Below are positions 34,065-44,659 of a stretch of DNA of 64,000 bases, piece by piece. Location of the stretch: assembly GCA_949317995.1 (NCBI GenBank), contig OX439041.1:43633269-43697268 (forward strand), written 5' to 3'. The stretch is from Acholoe squamosa. Taxonomy: Eukaryota > Annelida > Polychaeta > Phyllodocida > Polynoidae. The first letter of the stretch is position 1; each line of letters starts with the position of its first letter. The notes below the pieces were generated by a model. That model worked only from the letters and a program-made list of their open reading frames with translations, was not told where the DNA came from and did not search any database. Position numbers and translations under genes: made by a program.

Positions 34065-34285
34065 TGTAGTGGTCAGCGGAAAATGTCATGGAGAAACCGG
34101 GACTCGAACCCGGGACCCTCCAACTTCGAAGCGGAAGCTCTACCCCTGAGCTACTTCCCCTGGCCTGATATTCTCTACCTTCCAACTACCCTGGATCAGT
34201 ATGGTATACATAGGGGGAGTGACACAATCAAGTGAACAGTCCCTCTGAAGGCTCTGCGCACCGGACGGGGGAACGAACCCCTACA
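34065..34285 (-). repeat. TRIM terminal repeat, 3' LTR in element sense
   Basis: TGTAGTGGTC to CCCCTACA on the + strand. The outer bases are also inverted relative to each other (TGTAG...CTACA), as in retroviral-type LTRs. It holds the tRNA-like sequence at 34089-34160. The hairpin-forming GGGGGAACGAACCCC is near its right edge. Confidence 0.85.
34089..34160 (-). tRNA. tRNA-Ala-like sequence inside TRIM LTR (not a functional gene call)
   Basis: A full 72-base cloverleaf can be drawn on the minus strand: 7 bp acceptor including a G3-U70 wobble, D arm GCTC/GAGC, a weak anticodon stem, 5-base variable loop, T arm CCGGG/CCCGG with loop TTCGAGT, and discriminator A. G3-U70 with A73 is the alanine identity signature, and the acceptor, D and T arms resemble tRNA-Ala. 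The anticodon loop TTCGAAG would give CGA and the stem has a mismatch, so decoding function is doubtful. A second copy is at 34566-34637. A and B boxes are intact, so Pol III transcription from the LTR is plausible. Confidence 0.65.
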
Positions 34286-34525
34286 CTCGTCCCAACCAGC
34301 TTCGACCGTATCTGCCCAGAACTGGTCCTCCAGTCCAGTCTGAACAGTACCACATGTACCCATACTGAGTCACGCACAACCCGTATAGGCTCCTGTTCCC
34401 AGGAACGGCTGTGTGTGCCACCTGTTTCCAAGTTCCTCAGCACTAGCAGGTCGAAGCGCTTGTCTATACCATACCGGCCCAGGTACCGAGCTCTCTAAAG
34501 ATCCCCCTTGTGAGGCGGGACCACT

Positions 34526-34539
34526 CGGTTTCTCCACCA
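34526..34539 (-). promoter_or_regulatory. Primer-binding site complementary to LTR tRNA end
   Basis: Minus-strand TGGTGGAGAAACCG pairs over 14 bases with CGGTTTCTCC, discriminator A, CCA. The first eleven of these are exactly the 3' end of the tRNA-like sequence carried in the LTRs. CCA itself is not encoded in the LTR copies, so it matches a mature, CCA-tailed transcript. Confidence 0.8.
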
Positions 34540-34540
34540 C

Positions 34541-34756
34541 TGTAGTGGTCAGCGGAAAATGTCATGGAGAAACCGGGACTCGAACCCGGGACCCTCCAAC
34601 TTTGAAGTGGAAGCTCTACCCCTGAGCTACTTCCCCTGACATTCTCTACCTTCCAACTACCCTGGATCGGTATGGTATACATAGGGGGAGTGACACAATC
34701 AAGTGAACAGTCCATCTGAAGGCTCTGCGCACCGGACGGGGGAACTAACCCCTACA
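34541..34756 (-). repeat. TRIM terminal repeat, 5' LTR in element sense
   Basis: Direct copy of 34065-34285. It has a 5 bp deletion near 34638 relative to the other repeat, and substitutions in the tRNA-like anticodon loop (TTCAAAG versus TTCGAAG). Confidence 0.85.
34566..34637 (-). tRNA. Second tRNA-Ala-like sequence in the other LTR
   Basis: Same 72-base structure as 34089-34160, with anticodon loop TTCAAAG. It keeps the G3-U70 pair and both Pol III boxes. Confidence 0.6.
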
Positions 34757-35052
34757 TAAGTACTAGGGGTAGTGTATGTGTTATCATATAGAAAAAGTAC
34801 CACGCATGATGTATCGCTGTTTTAGAATAATGTTATGAAATTGCAAAAAGATATCACTGCCAGTTTCATTATAAGAGGGGTAACCAGCTCTGTTTCCAGT
34901 ACCACTGATAACTCTTTCCAATGTATACCAAGACAGACACACAACAGCTCTACTTTTTATGGAAATGCTTTTAGAACACAGCAATTGCAGAATTATGATT
35001 AGTGCTAAGCCTGTGTATTTAAATCCATTAATCAATCCTTTGAACGTCATAA

Positions 35053-35180
35053 GGGCTGCATCAACTGCCGACGGATGGACCATCCGTCAGTTTCATCCGT
35101 TTTATTTATCATTGATTTCTATGGAGAAATAACGGATGAAGGGAGACAGATGGTCCATCCGTCGGCAGTGAATGCAGCCC
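35053..35180. mobile_element. 128 bp MITE, GGGCTGCA ends
   Basis: GGGCTGCATCAACTGCCGAC and then GGATGGACCATC is mirrored at 35148-35180. It is flanked by TAA on the left and TAT on the right, compatible with a decayed TWA duplication. The GGGC start suits PIF/Harbinger. Confidence 0.85.
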
Positions 35181-36980
35181 TATAGAAGAAGGCTTAGGGA
35201 AGACTTGAGAGAATAAATTACAGGTAGTATGCATCACTCAGAATATTCAAAAAGAAAACGAAAAGAACGAACCTATAGTAAAAGCATCAACCTGGCAACA
35301 GCATAGAGATTTAGTTGTTTACCTTTAGATCTCAGAACATAACTTGGGGAATATATATGTATGTGACACATTTTTATTTGCTTTCTCAATTCCTTGGACA
35401 TTTGGAATCGACCAGTCCCAGGATATAGCAAAGTTACATATAGATTCCATCAGGTTCATTGACAAGTTACGTTTATCGCCCTAGAGGCCAGTATGAATAT
35501 TCAGCCAAAGCTAGCTAAACACTGGCATGATAGATATATTGAGAACACACCCCTTCCAATTGCAGAGCAATCCTCCCCAGACGTTGGCTATTGGGAGCAC
35601 AGACAACTACATTACGGGTTTAAATACTAATAACATCCATGAGGCAGTATTAGATATATGTCTAGCCCCCTCCCAGACACAAAAGGCCCCCTTCTCACAC
35701 TCATTTCTGAGCAGTTCTCTGAGTCTTTTCTATATATCTACTTTCATCTCACAACCATGACTCCTAGATGAGGAGCCCCATATCCCACTATCATCCCACT
35801 GCCATGGGTCTGTGGCTACCATGTCTCTGTGAGCTCCCTATACTTCAACAATCGTACTTATGTAGCAGAATCTGGTCTATATTCTATAATCAATATCAAC
35901 TGAGAAGCTAGAACATTATTGTCAATACATCGTGAATTATTGCAAAGCCTGGCAAAAATTCCCACAGCAGATTCGAAGTCATGCCTAATACAGTGGTGCT
36001 TTATTTGCTCCGAGTTTTCGAAGCCCTGGGCCGAATACCTTTTTGTCTATACTACTGCACACTCGTAGGCCCATCAATTGCTGGTAAGTGAGTGTGGAAA
36101 TTGTGAATAGAGAAGTGGGGGTCTCGGTTATTTGATTTTACGGAAGGTCGCAGTGAAATGATATTTTGGTGAAAATAGTTCATGTCCTGTCAGAGCACTA
36201 GGGGTATCTTCATCGTACCTAGAGTACCTCATAATTATAGGCTAGCGTGCGACCTCAAGAAGTCCTCTTAGTCATGTAGTACAGCTCATCTAGTCACATG
36301 ATGTAGCATTAATCTTGAACCAGATAAATAAGGCCATACAAACCATGATTACATACTCCAAGCTCTAATAGAATTTGAAAAAAAAACGACAACCCTAATG
36401 ATACTGTCCCTATGCCGTAGAACTACTTTTGCCAAAAGTATTTGTTTATAAAAATTGCATCGAGGCTATTTGCTCTGACAGTGACGCTTGGGAGTCTGCA
36501 GTATGACGACTTCTTGAGAATCACGACTTGTGGCAATTATATGGTATAACTCTAATGCTTAGAGTGTTGCAAGAGAGCCCAATAGAACCTCGAATATGGT
36601 GTAGTGGTACTAGATCACCTTAAAAGGGTATAATGTCGGTATAATCATGGACCTGTTAGTATATATTGTACAGGTCCATGGTATAATGATACCCAGGTTG
36701 CATTAGGAGGGATACACTTGTACACAGAGAACCTCAAAAGAGGCCCAGAGTACATCAGAAGGTGGGAATCTCTAAATCCTCCAAGCGCTTCCACAGTTAC
36801 TCATACCCCTACAGACCTGTCCAAGGGTGATATAGTAGCTCACTGTCAGAAAGCCCCTACACCACTTCTGTCCCTACAGGCCAGTGAAGTATGGCCCCTG
36901 GACCTCTTTGAAGACACCCCCTCCCAAATCTCACACTGACTAAGGACCTCGTTACCCGCTCCCCCGGATACCAACCCCCG
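35181..36980. other. Gene-free stretch
   Basis: 36630-36692 is a short foldback (GGTATAATCATGGACCTGT mirrored around a TATATA-like loop). ORFs 35527-35760 and 36718-36939 have no family resemblance. The second lies just upstream of the promoter-like cluster and could only matter if transcription were on the + strand through it. Confidence 0.4.
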
Positions 36981-36989
36981 TCACAACGG

Positions 36990-37085
36990 AAACGCCTCGC
37001 GCGCAGGCGCAGCGCGACCCCGTCAGATGGCGCTGTGCACCGGAAGTGGGAATATTTACAGTCTCCATGGCAACCGGAAGGTAGG
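36990..37085. promoter_or_regulatory. Promoter-like cluster: NRF1, ETS, RFX X-box
   Basis: A CpG-rich block stands out from its AT-rich surroundings. It contains an NRF1-type GCGCAGGCGCAGCGC (37001-37015), an ETS site CCGGAAGTG (37040-37048), a perfect X-box GTCTCCATGGCAAC (37061-37074; consensus RYYNYY-N1-3-RRNRAC), and a second ETS core CCGGAAG (37074-37080). GGAAG|GTAGGA at 37080 could be a donor closing a short non-coding first exon. X-boxes bind RFX factors and mark ciliary and some housekeeping genes. No exon of a target gene is recognised either side, and strand is undecided. Confidence 0.5.
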
Positions 37086-37873
37086 AAGCACTCGGGTGAT
37101 GAAGGGTGCAGAGAACAGAATACATCTTTATGAGGTGCTCAGCGTTTAGGAAAGCTATTCATTGTCAGAAAGTGTTGGTTTCTCTGACATTTCATGACAT
37201 TTTGCTGGTTAGGGTGTGAAGGTGAAGGGGGATATATGGGGTCACGGTCTGCATAAGTATGGACAACATTGCCCAGGCAGCATTTAGACAACGACCAGGT
37301 TAGCTCTCAGTGCCGCCTGGTGTGCCTAAGATAAATATAACTGGAAAACTCCAGACAAAAGGTGGTCACTCCATATCGACATAGGCCTAATATTATCCTA
37401 GAGCGCACACCGTAATCAATCTCAACTGAGGTATATCAGGAATCAGAAGGAATTAACAGCACAACAGCCGTTGCGAGATATATGAACTCCCAAGATTATT
37501 AGGTTAATATTTCATTACAGTCATAACATCAGTTCATCATGCGTTCACACTCTGCTGATAGTGATATGCCCAGTTCTACTGTATGTCCCACTCAATCCCA
37601 GACTAGCCTATAGACTCAGAAGGAGGAATGTATTCAGGAATGAATATTTACCTCAGTAGGAGTCTATGCACTGTACTTTGTGTGACAGGATCTGCGAAAA
37701 GGGACCATATTGCAGGGGGCACTAAGGTCCCTTTTCCCAGTACATGTCACATTGTTATCATATAGGCCTTTACCATCCCGTCCTCTCCAAAGCTCACTCA
37801 CCCAGGCTCAGGCAATAGCCAACTATCTCCAGGGAACAAATGGTCGATCCCAACGCCAATCAGAGGGCGGAGG
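37086..37873. other. Gene-free stretch
   Basis: No coding exon or repeat recognised. ORF 37710-37922 runs into the GC-rich foldback and is not supported. Confidence 0.35.
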
Positions 37874-37999
37874 GGTATTCAATAGGCGGCACGCCCAGCC
37901 ATCGGCGCGCGCCCGGACCTGAACGTGCTCGCACTCCAGCTAGAGAGGAGGTGCGCCTGTGGCGCCCGCCGCGTGGCTGGCGTGCGGCTAATGAATACC
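37874..37999. mobile_element. 126 bp GC-rich foldback MITE
   Basis: GGTATTCAATAGGCGGCACG then CCCAGCC at the left is mirrored by GGCTGGCGTGCGGCTAATGA then ATACC at the right. It is unusually CpG-rich (GCGCGCGCCCGG) for this window. ORFs crossing it on both strands are artefacts. Confidence 0.8.
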
Positions 38000-38799
38000 G
38001 CTCAGCAGTCATTTTTCCTGTAGGAATGTACCATACGTATAAATGTGCAGGCCTGTATTTTGGCAGTCTTTCTGCTAGCAGCCAGCTAATCCAGGACTCC
38101 TGAAACACTGCAGGCTGGTGGAACAGATATATCATTAACCCAATGCAGCAAATATCTCATTGTTATCAGCATGGAGCGTCTAGTCAATGCATAAATACAA
38201 TATTCCTCCGGGCGGAGATAACTGTAAGGAAGCCAACTATGGCGAGGCACATATACCAGGCTTCTGATAGTGCAAATCTAATAGTAGTCTGTGGTGTTCA
38301 TATGTCGTCGCCTCAGTGCAACACGGTTGTACCTGACATCTTGGCAAAATTGATGCCAAATTTCAATATCTATTGACTCTTATTTACCTATAGGAAAGTA
38401 TTGCAGCTCTATCTATGAAATAAATGTCTACAGGCTCTACTGTGTGCTATAGTAATTGAAACACTTCTTTTACCTCTCCTTTTACCAAAACCTAAGATAC
38501 AACCTTGTTTGCCTGAGACAACATTATGTAAATTGGTCTGCCAATTTGCAGCAGCAGCAATAACTATGGGTTTATTGCAGACTTTATTCTGCCCACGTTC
38601 TGTCTGATTTGATGCTATTAGATCTATACCAATTATAATTGTCTCCATAATGGATCGTATGCCAATTTACCAGTAAGGTTATTTACTTTGGATTGAAATA
38701 ATATTATAGTGAAATAAATGTCTTTGCATTCTAATCTTTACTTCAATGCTTCAGCATAGAGACCTTGGCATTCTAGTCCTGGAAGTAGCACAACACATC
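38000..38799. other. Gene-free stretch
   Basis: Nothing beyond small unrelated ORFs. Confidence 0.3.
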
Positions 38800-38803
38800 T
38801 TAA

Positions 38804-38960
38804 AGGGGCCCTGGCATAGCGAATTTCAACATGGGTACCTACCAAAAGATCGTGCACAAATCCGCGGGACCCAGCGGAAATTTTTGCGATGATCTGATTG
38901 GTCAACGGGTGGTCACATGACCTTTTAATGCGGGCATGTATTTGCCGTGGCAGGGCCCCT
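38804..38960. mobile_element. 157 bp TTAA-flanked MITE
   Basis: AGGGGCCCTGGCA is mirrored by TGGCAGGGCCCCT with a short extra TGCCG. TTAA lies immediately outside both ends (38800-38803, 38961-38964). A TTAA target occurs in piggyBac and Kolobok superfamilies; the interior is too short to choose. Confidence 0.85.
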
Positions 38961-38964
38961 TTAA

Positions 38965-41900
38965 GCGTTAGCCCTACTTTGACGACTGGCTCTTTTGATG
39001 TCACGATATGCAGCCCTGGTTAGAAACACACCAGGACTGTGTCAGTGTATATGCTACTTGCCCGATGTGGTCAATACATCATCATAGGGTCGGTGTGATG
39101 CACCATACAGTGTGAGCGCGCTAATTACCAGCTTTCTATAGGTGCAGGATGGCGACAAAGTGCAAGATGAACGCTGGAGGCATCGTGCTGTCCTTAAAGG
39201 CTTAAGTGGTAAAGGCATCTAGAACTCAGTGTAGTAGAGACAGCCTCTGTCCACTTCAGTAGACAACCTCATATCTTCACACAGACTCTGTCTTCTTCAC
39301 CGCCACTAGCAACTTCCCAAGTGCACTGAACTGTCTAAAAGCTGCGTGAGTAGGTTTCGTGCCAAAAGAGGATTGCCGTCTCTAGAATCCAACCAGAACA
39401 TGTTTTTGGTGCTGGAAAGTGAGATGTTTTGCTTTATTTGCTTAAGTTGAGTGAGGTGTGACCTCATAGTGAGGTAATACATTCGGCAATAATCGTTGAA
39501 AGTTTTTTATTCTTATAGTTATGAAATATGATGTATTAACGAGATTTTGTAATACTGTTCTTCATGGAAAAGAAAAAAAGAAGAAAATAACATGGAACAT
39601 CATGGGAGTGGTACTGCACAAACAAATTTTAATCGTTGTAAGTATATTGTATAGTGGAAAAATAAAAAAATCTCTTTGCATGTACACACCATATAAGCCA
39701 AGGAGATACTGTAGAAGAAATCCTATAGATGCGACGTGGGATGCTCCCTGAGGCGGGTTTATCCTACTGACAGTATAATAGAGTGCTTAAGATGGGTGGT
39801 TATTGCTGATGTGTCTCCAGGGCTGAAAAATTGATGTTTACACCCGGCTTCATTAAATTCTACCCTAGTCTACAGCTTCCCCTTGCAGCCTCAGGCATTG
39901 CAAATTTATGTGTTCTAATATAAGTCTAGTAAGTAGCACTGCCATTTTGTGGGTCATTTTCACTGCCAAAAAGGTGTCATAATTCACAACACAATAAATC
40001 ATTTATTAGTTTGCTTCCAGTCACATAGCCCTATTTTTGTGCCAGTCCCAGGTTCCCTTCACTTGTGGGACAATCTTATTTTCAAAATGGCCATAAAAGC
40101 CCTGGACTTTTTCTTTGTGCTTGTGGAAAGAGGAATAATTCTGCATTTGGCCAGCTCTTCTATTAGTACTTAACGACAAATGTTCTACATGGATATTTCA
40201 CACACCGCTCGCTGTAAGTAAATCTAAGACGACCCCTTGGGGGAGGGGGGTTGAACTCATCTGCCAAAATGTCTCCCTCTGGTCTTTGAACAATATCTAA
40301 GGGCTTCTGTAAATATTTGATCTATTGCAATGCCTGAGAGCCTTACCTTCCAGGAAGTGGATTTAGCAGGCTACCGACTGGCCAAAGGATAGGTCGTTGC
40401 CATGCAGCTTCCTAGGAGGTGCCTAACGACGGTACTCATTCCTTAGGAATGTGCCATACCGTAATGGCTCGCTTCAGCACCCTATGTGCTGGGATACAGT
40501 GTTATCTAAATCTATATGCAAATGAGTTCTTAAATGGATAAGTATGTATGTCAGCAAAGTAGTAAATCTTCAAGGATGAATTTTGACATGTCTCATTCCC
40601 AGACAGAATGAGAGAAACTAGGAAAGCAAACAATTATGTGAAGGGGCGATACACTAGGGTCTGGCTTATTTCTATCCACTGGCCATTATTTGTATGTCAT
40701 AGTGCTTTTAGGACAATGACTAAGTATTTGCTGACATGTGGAAATCATTATCTTTGGGGAAGCTTAGGTCAATGAGGGAAATGACCAATATAAGTAAAAG
40801 GATTTCACAACTCGCTTTTCCGAAAATGGATTCTATCTAAGGGCTGCGTCGTTTTAGAAGATCATTCCTTATCTATGCCTAGTCAATATTATCAGATTAC
40901 CAAATTTCATATTGCTTTAAGGGGTAAATGATGTCTTAAGGTATGCATTTCTGACTGTAAAGTATTAAAACAGTGGTGACCCTTAGGACGTGTATTCAGC
41001 CCAGGCATGTATACAGTCGACATAAAACATGGATGAAACAATGGGGAGTCAGTCGGAATAGCTACATTGATACAATGTCATTTTTTGCATTGTGAGAACA
41101 AAGGGAATGATACATTCATGTATCATGCAACCCTTATGGGAAAAATTACCCGTTAGTTCCCATCCTTATTTCAAATTTATTTCAAGTTTTTCACCTTGAA
41201 ATGAACGCCCTGTGACTTGTGGTTTGAGGGCAATTCCTGAGAAGAGCGATGCCTAATTCTGCGGTTCTGTAATTAATACGAATTAAAGCCCACTTTAAAG
41301 GGCAATCAAAATGGACCCTTTTAAATAAAATGCAGGCAATCAATTGATGGAATTTCATTTGAGTTTCAGACAAATAATTTCAGAAGAAAACTTTGCCTCT
41401 GATCAGTGTGGCTCCTATAATTTCTAGAGTTAAGAATTGCATTGCTGTGGCTACTAGGTATTGGTATGCAAAAGGAGTTCTTCGTTTGACTGATATGTCA
41501 GGTTTTCTATATAACATTCCCATGGATGGAGCTCTTCAGGGTTAGCCATAATTTCAGAAATATTCAAGTTCCAAATATTTATACGTTCCCATCTGAAACC
41601 TATATTTAAAGGGTTCTAATAAAGCATTTAATGGATTTCTGTGCGTAATCACTTTTATCTCTACATTCCTTCACGAAGTATTGATAGAGTACTCCTCACA
41701 CATGTTAAAGAGGCTAGATGTTCTTAGGGTAGAGGTGTCATACTAGTAATTGTGCATGATCAAGTTGTCATATATGAGAAATATCATATGACTAGTGGTA
41801 TATAGTGAGTAAGAATATCAAGCTCTTATAAGTGCTATTCCAGTTACCACTGGTTTATTCAGCTTTAGGCAGACACGTTATGTATGAGTCATACAAATGT

Positions 41901-42370
41901 TAATATACAGGTAATTTCCACACACAGTAATTATACAATTGGTTAAAAAGTATAAAGTTCTGTTCCACTCCATCTGTGAGGTAATAATAATAATAATAAT
42001 GATACACTGTCCAGTATGGTCCTAGGTGGGTTCCCACACCTAGCTCCTGACCTGCTGCTTAGAGGTATAATATATAAATGTGTAACTTTACCCTCTGGTA
42101 GGTGTCTTGTAGCAGATAGCCTCTGGCCACTAGTGGTATAGTCCTATGCCTACCTGGCATAGTCTAACCCAGCATAGTGCAGAGCTATAACAGGTAGCAG
42201 GAGGGTTGACTGGAGATGTTACCTCAAGGGTGGTTCTGGTGATCCTGCCTTCTAGAGGGAGCAGCCAGGGGTATAAGTACCATTTCCTGGCTTGGCCCCT
42301 CAGACTGACTGGAGACAGGGGCATCTGCCTAACTCTGTGATTGTTTGAGGGGAGTCTTTCATGTGTCACT
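38965..42370. other. AT-rich gene-free stretch
   Basis: It holds scattered GATGCA words near 39050-39110 and an (AAT)n microsatellite at 41983-42001. ORFs are short and unremarkable. No TIR pair, RNA gene or convincing exon was seen in this 3.4 kb. Confidence 0.35.
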
Positions 42371-42374
42371 GGCT

Positions 42375-42760
42375 GCACAAAGGACCCCCATGGACGCCGC
42401 CATGTCCCCCATTGTCTCGGTCGGTATGGCATGTTCAGACCCTCATGTCTCGGTCGTTTACGCTGCTACAGCCTTCATCTCACGCATGCGCGGACTTGAA
42501 TATGTGAAGTTACCACCGCCCGCTTTCTGGGCGCGTAACTCGCGCTGGTTCGTCTGTAGCTCATTTGGAGGTCGAAATAGTCTCGGTGGCGTAACTTCCT
42601 TAATAATGGGGGCTCATTTTGACTGTCTAATTATGGCCTTTTCATAAATGCTTTCAAATTTGACCTAGGTCGCTCAGGAGCGACGCTAGAGTGACCGGAA
42701 GGTTATGGCGTCGTTCAGTCTTGGGGTGCTCAGACACCCATGACGGCATCAGCGGTGCCC
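42375..42760. promoter_or_regulatory. CpG-rich, promoter-like segment
   Basis: It is CpG-dense against its flanks. GCCGCCATG at 42397 has Kozak form. There is an NRF1-like CGCATGCGCG at 42481-42492, repeated GTCTCGGTCG, and an ETS-like ACCGGAAGG near 42694. The overlapping ORF 42345-42647 has no recognised domain. It could instead be a decayed GC-rich repeat. Confidence 0.35.
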
Positions 42761-42794
42761 AGGCACCCGTGACGGCCGGTTGCATTCACTTACA

Positions 42795-42892
42795 AGTTAT
42801 TATATTGTGCACTGGACCATGAGGTCGGTCTCTTAGGCTCTTAAAAGCATTATATTGTGCAGTGGACCATGAGGTCGGACTCTTTGGTGTTG
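42795..42892. repeat. Short tandem duplication, ~56 bp unit
   Basis: TTATATTGTGCACTGGACCA and then TGAGGTCGGTCTCTT is repeated 54 to 56 bases later with one to three changes. Confidence 0.85.
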
Positions 42893-43346
42893 TAACCTAT
42901 GTATATTTGACATAGCTTGTGTTCAGTGGAGCATGAACACTCTCCTAGAATGTCTGAGCGCTCTCCTAGACATTCTATGTATTAATTTCTTATATATTCT
43001 TTGATTAATACAGTAATATGTTAAGATCATTGGAATAATAAAATGGTATATGATAGAGGCACCCTCAGTTGGACAGATACCTAAATTCGGACACCTTGCA
43101 GGTTTAATAAAAAGATATCATGATTAATATGAATAGCCTACAGAATTTATGTCATGGCTGATACGAGCACCACTATAGATTAGTACTAGAACAACCGTAT
43201 TCAATGGGGGGATTGAATACAATGTGCCCGTATTCAATGGCTGGTGGTCATGTGACCTGCTGCAACAAATAGACACTGAAATTAAGTAACTTTGATAGTA
43301 TTCTTGCCTTTAAAAGCAAAATTAAACCTGTAGCCATGACATAAAT
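42893..43346. other. Gene-free stretch
   Basis: CGTATTCAATGG occurs twice (43197 and 43229) around an inverted ATTGAATAC, suggesting another degraded foldback just before the one at 43347. Confidence 0.4.
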
Positions 43347-43499
43347 GCAAATGTCAACTCCCATGGGACATTTTAGCATTGTATTCACCTTGGTGATTCT
43401 GCCCGCATTCAACTCAGCCATATAATGGCTTCGTTGAATACGGGCAGAATCACCTTGGTGAATACAATGCTAAAATATCCCATGGTCATTGACATTTGC
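43347..43499. mobile_element. Foldback element, ~60 bp arms
   Basis: The left arm includes GCAAATGTCAA, CCATGGGACATTTTAGCATT and GTGATTCTGCCCG. The right arm is the inverted copy (43439-43499). The ~32-base loop is CATTCAACTCAGCC and onward. Arms differ at only a few sites. Confidence 0.9.
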
Positions 43500-44473
43500 T
43501 TATATACTTACTAGACATGATAACTGAGTTGTTATTCCATCCCCCAACAGGTCATTGCATACATGCATCACTCCATACATTTTTATTCTAATAAATGGCC
43601 AAACAAGGGGCATTCATGTTGTATACCCATTATGGAGAAAACTGTATTGAAGGGCAAAATTGGTGTGATTAATAACCTCAGCTGCTACAATATTTCTTTA
43701 CTTGACAGTAAGAATATATGGTTGGAACCACGAAACACAAAAAATTCATGCAAAGTACTTTGAATTTTCATAATAGTATCAAATTATACATACTTTTCTA
43801 AATTATCTATACTTTGTCTAGGACACTATGTTAAGAGCATCCCTTGGATTCATTGTCCTTTGCAATGGATCCTACTGATGTAGGATAACGCTTCAATAGA
43901 TAGATAGGCCCTATGGAGTAGTCTATCACGTTATGATTAGTCTATGACCCATAATCTTACCTAACTCTGACCACTTATTTATAAGAATAAAAAGGTTATT
44001 TACCACCACAGAATGGCTGCACCAAGCATCATTATACAACCCTAAATTATATACTTTAAACGGTCTGCTTAGGCAGAGGTATATGTATTTAATCAATGTA
44101 TTTACATAATTGTATTAGATTCTTAATTGGGAGTATATTCAGGAAAAGCCTGTAAATCAATGAACTTACAAACTGTCCGACTGTAGGGCCAATTCTGAGT
44201 CATGATCCCCGATTTTAGGTGCAATTTGCGCCTTTTAAGTGAACATATTCGCAGCTTATTATTCATAATCAAATTGTGAAATTATTCAGTAAAACGTAGA
44301 TATAGGTTCTACATAGAAACAACAAGGTTTCAAATCAAAATTTATAGATCTTACATGACTTTCTATTATTTGGTCAGCAGCGTCCGGAATGGGTGCCTTT
44401 TCCCTAATCTAAAGTGACACATCAGGATATGGAGGATATTTGTAGGTTCGTAGTACCCTCGGAGGTTGTCTGG
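43500..44473. other. AT-rich gene-free stretch
   Basis: No repeat or exon recognised before the SINE copy at 44482. Confidence 0.3.
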
Positions 44474-44481
44474 CAGAGCCT

Positions 44482-44650
44482 ATGGGCTTCCCTAGCCCAC
44501 TTAAATTGGTCTCTTTGCTATCCCCTCGGAGGTTTGTGGTGCACATAATGCTCATAATTTCCTCTGTGAAATTCTGTAATGTAGTTCTCACCATGAATAT
44601 GACCTTAGCTGTCGAAATGGCGTTAAACTTCATTTACTCACTCACTCTGA
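44482..44650 (+). mobile_element. SINE family S, copy 2
   Basis: Flanked by CAGAGCCT at 44474-44481 and 44651-44658. Same start (ATGGGCTTCCCTAGCCCACT), core (ATGAATATGACCTTAGCTGT) and ACTC tail as copy 1, with a short deletion in the first third. Confidence 0.9.
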
Positions 44651-44659
44651 CAGAGCCTT

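Larger units (their letters stand above)
34065..34756 (-). mobile_element. TRIM-like retrotransposon with tRNA in its LTRs
   Basis: Two direct terminal repeats of 221 bp (34065-34285) and 216 bp (34541-34756) enclose a 255 bp interior. Each repeat starts TG and ends CA. TAAG flanks the whole element (34061-34064 and 34757-34760), a 4 bp duplication as for LTR elements. The repeats differ by one 5 bp indel and a few substitutions. On the minus strand, one base after the 5' repeat, lies TGGTGGAGAAACCG (34526-34539). It is complementary to a tRNA acceptor end plus CCA, the textbook place and form of a primer-binding site. No ORF and only a weak purine tract are present. Size and layout match TRIM elements. 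A plain tandem duplication would not explain TG/CA ends, TAAG and the primer site together. Confidence 0.85.

Noticed and set aside
34065-34756. Simple tandem duplication of a tRNA-derived SINE
   Set aside because: Does not explain TG...CA ends, the TAAG duplication, or the primer-binding site directly inside the repeat; kept as the main alternative.
41983-42001. (AAT)n microsatellite as a finding
   Set aside because: Ordinary short microsatellite.
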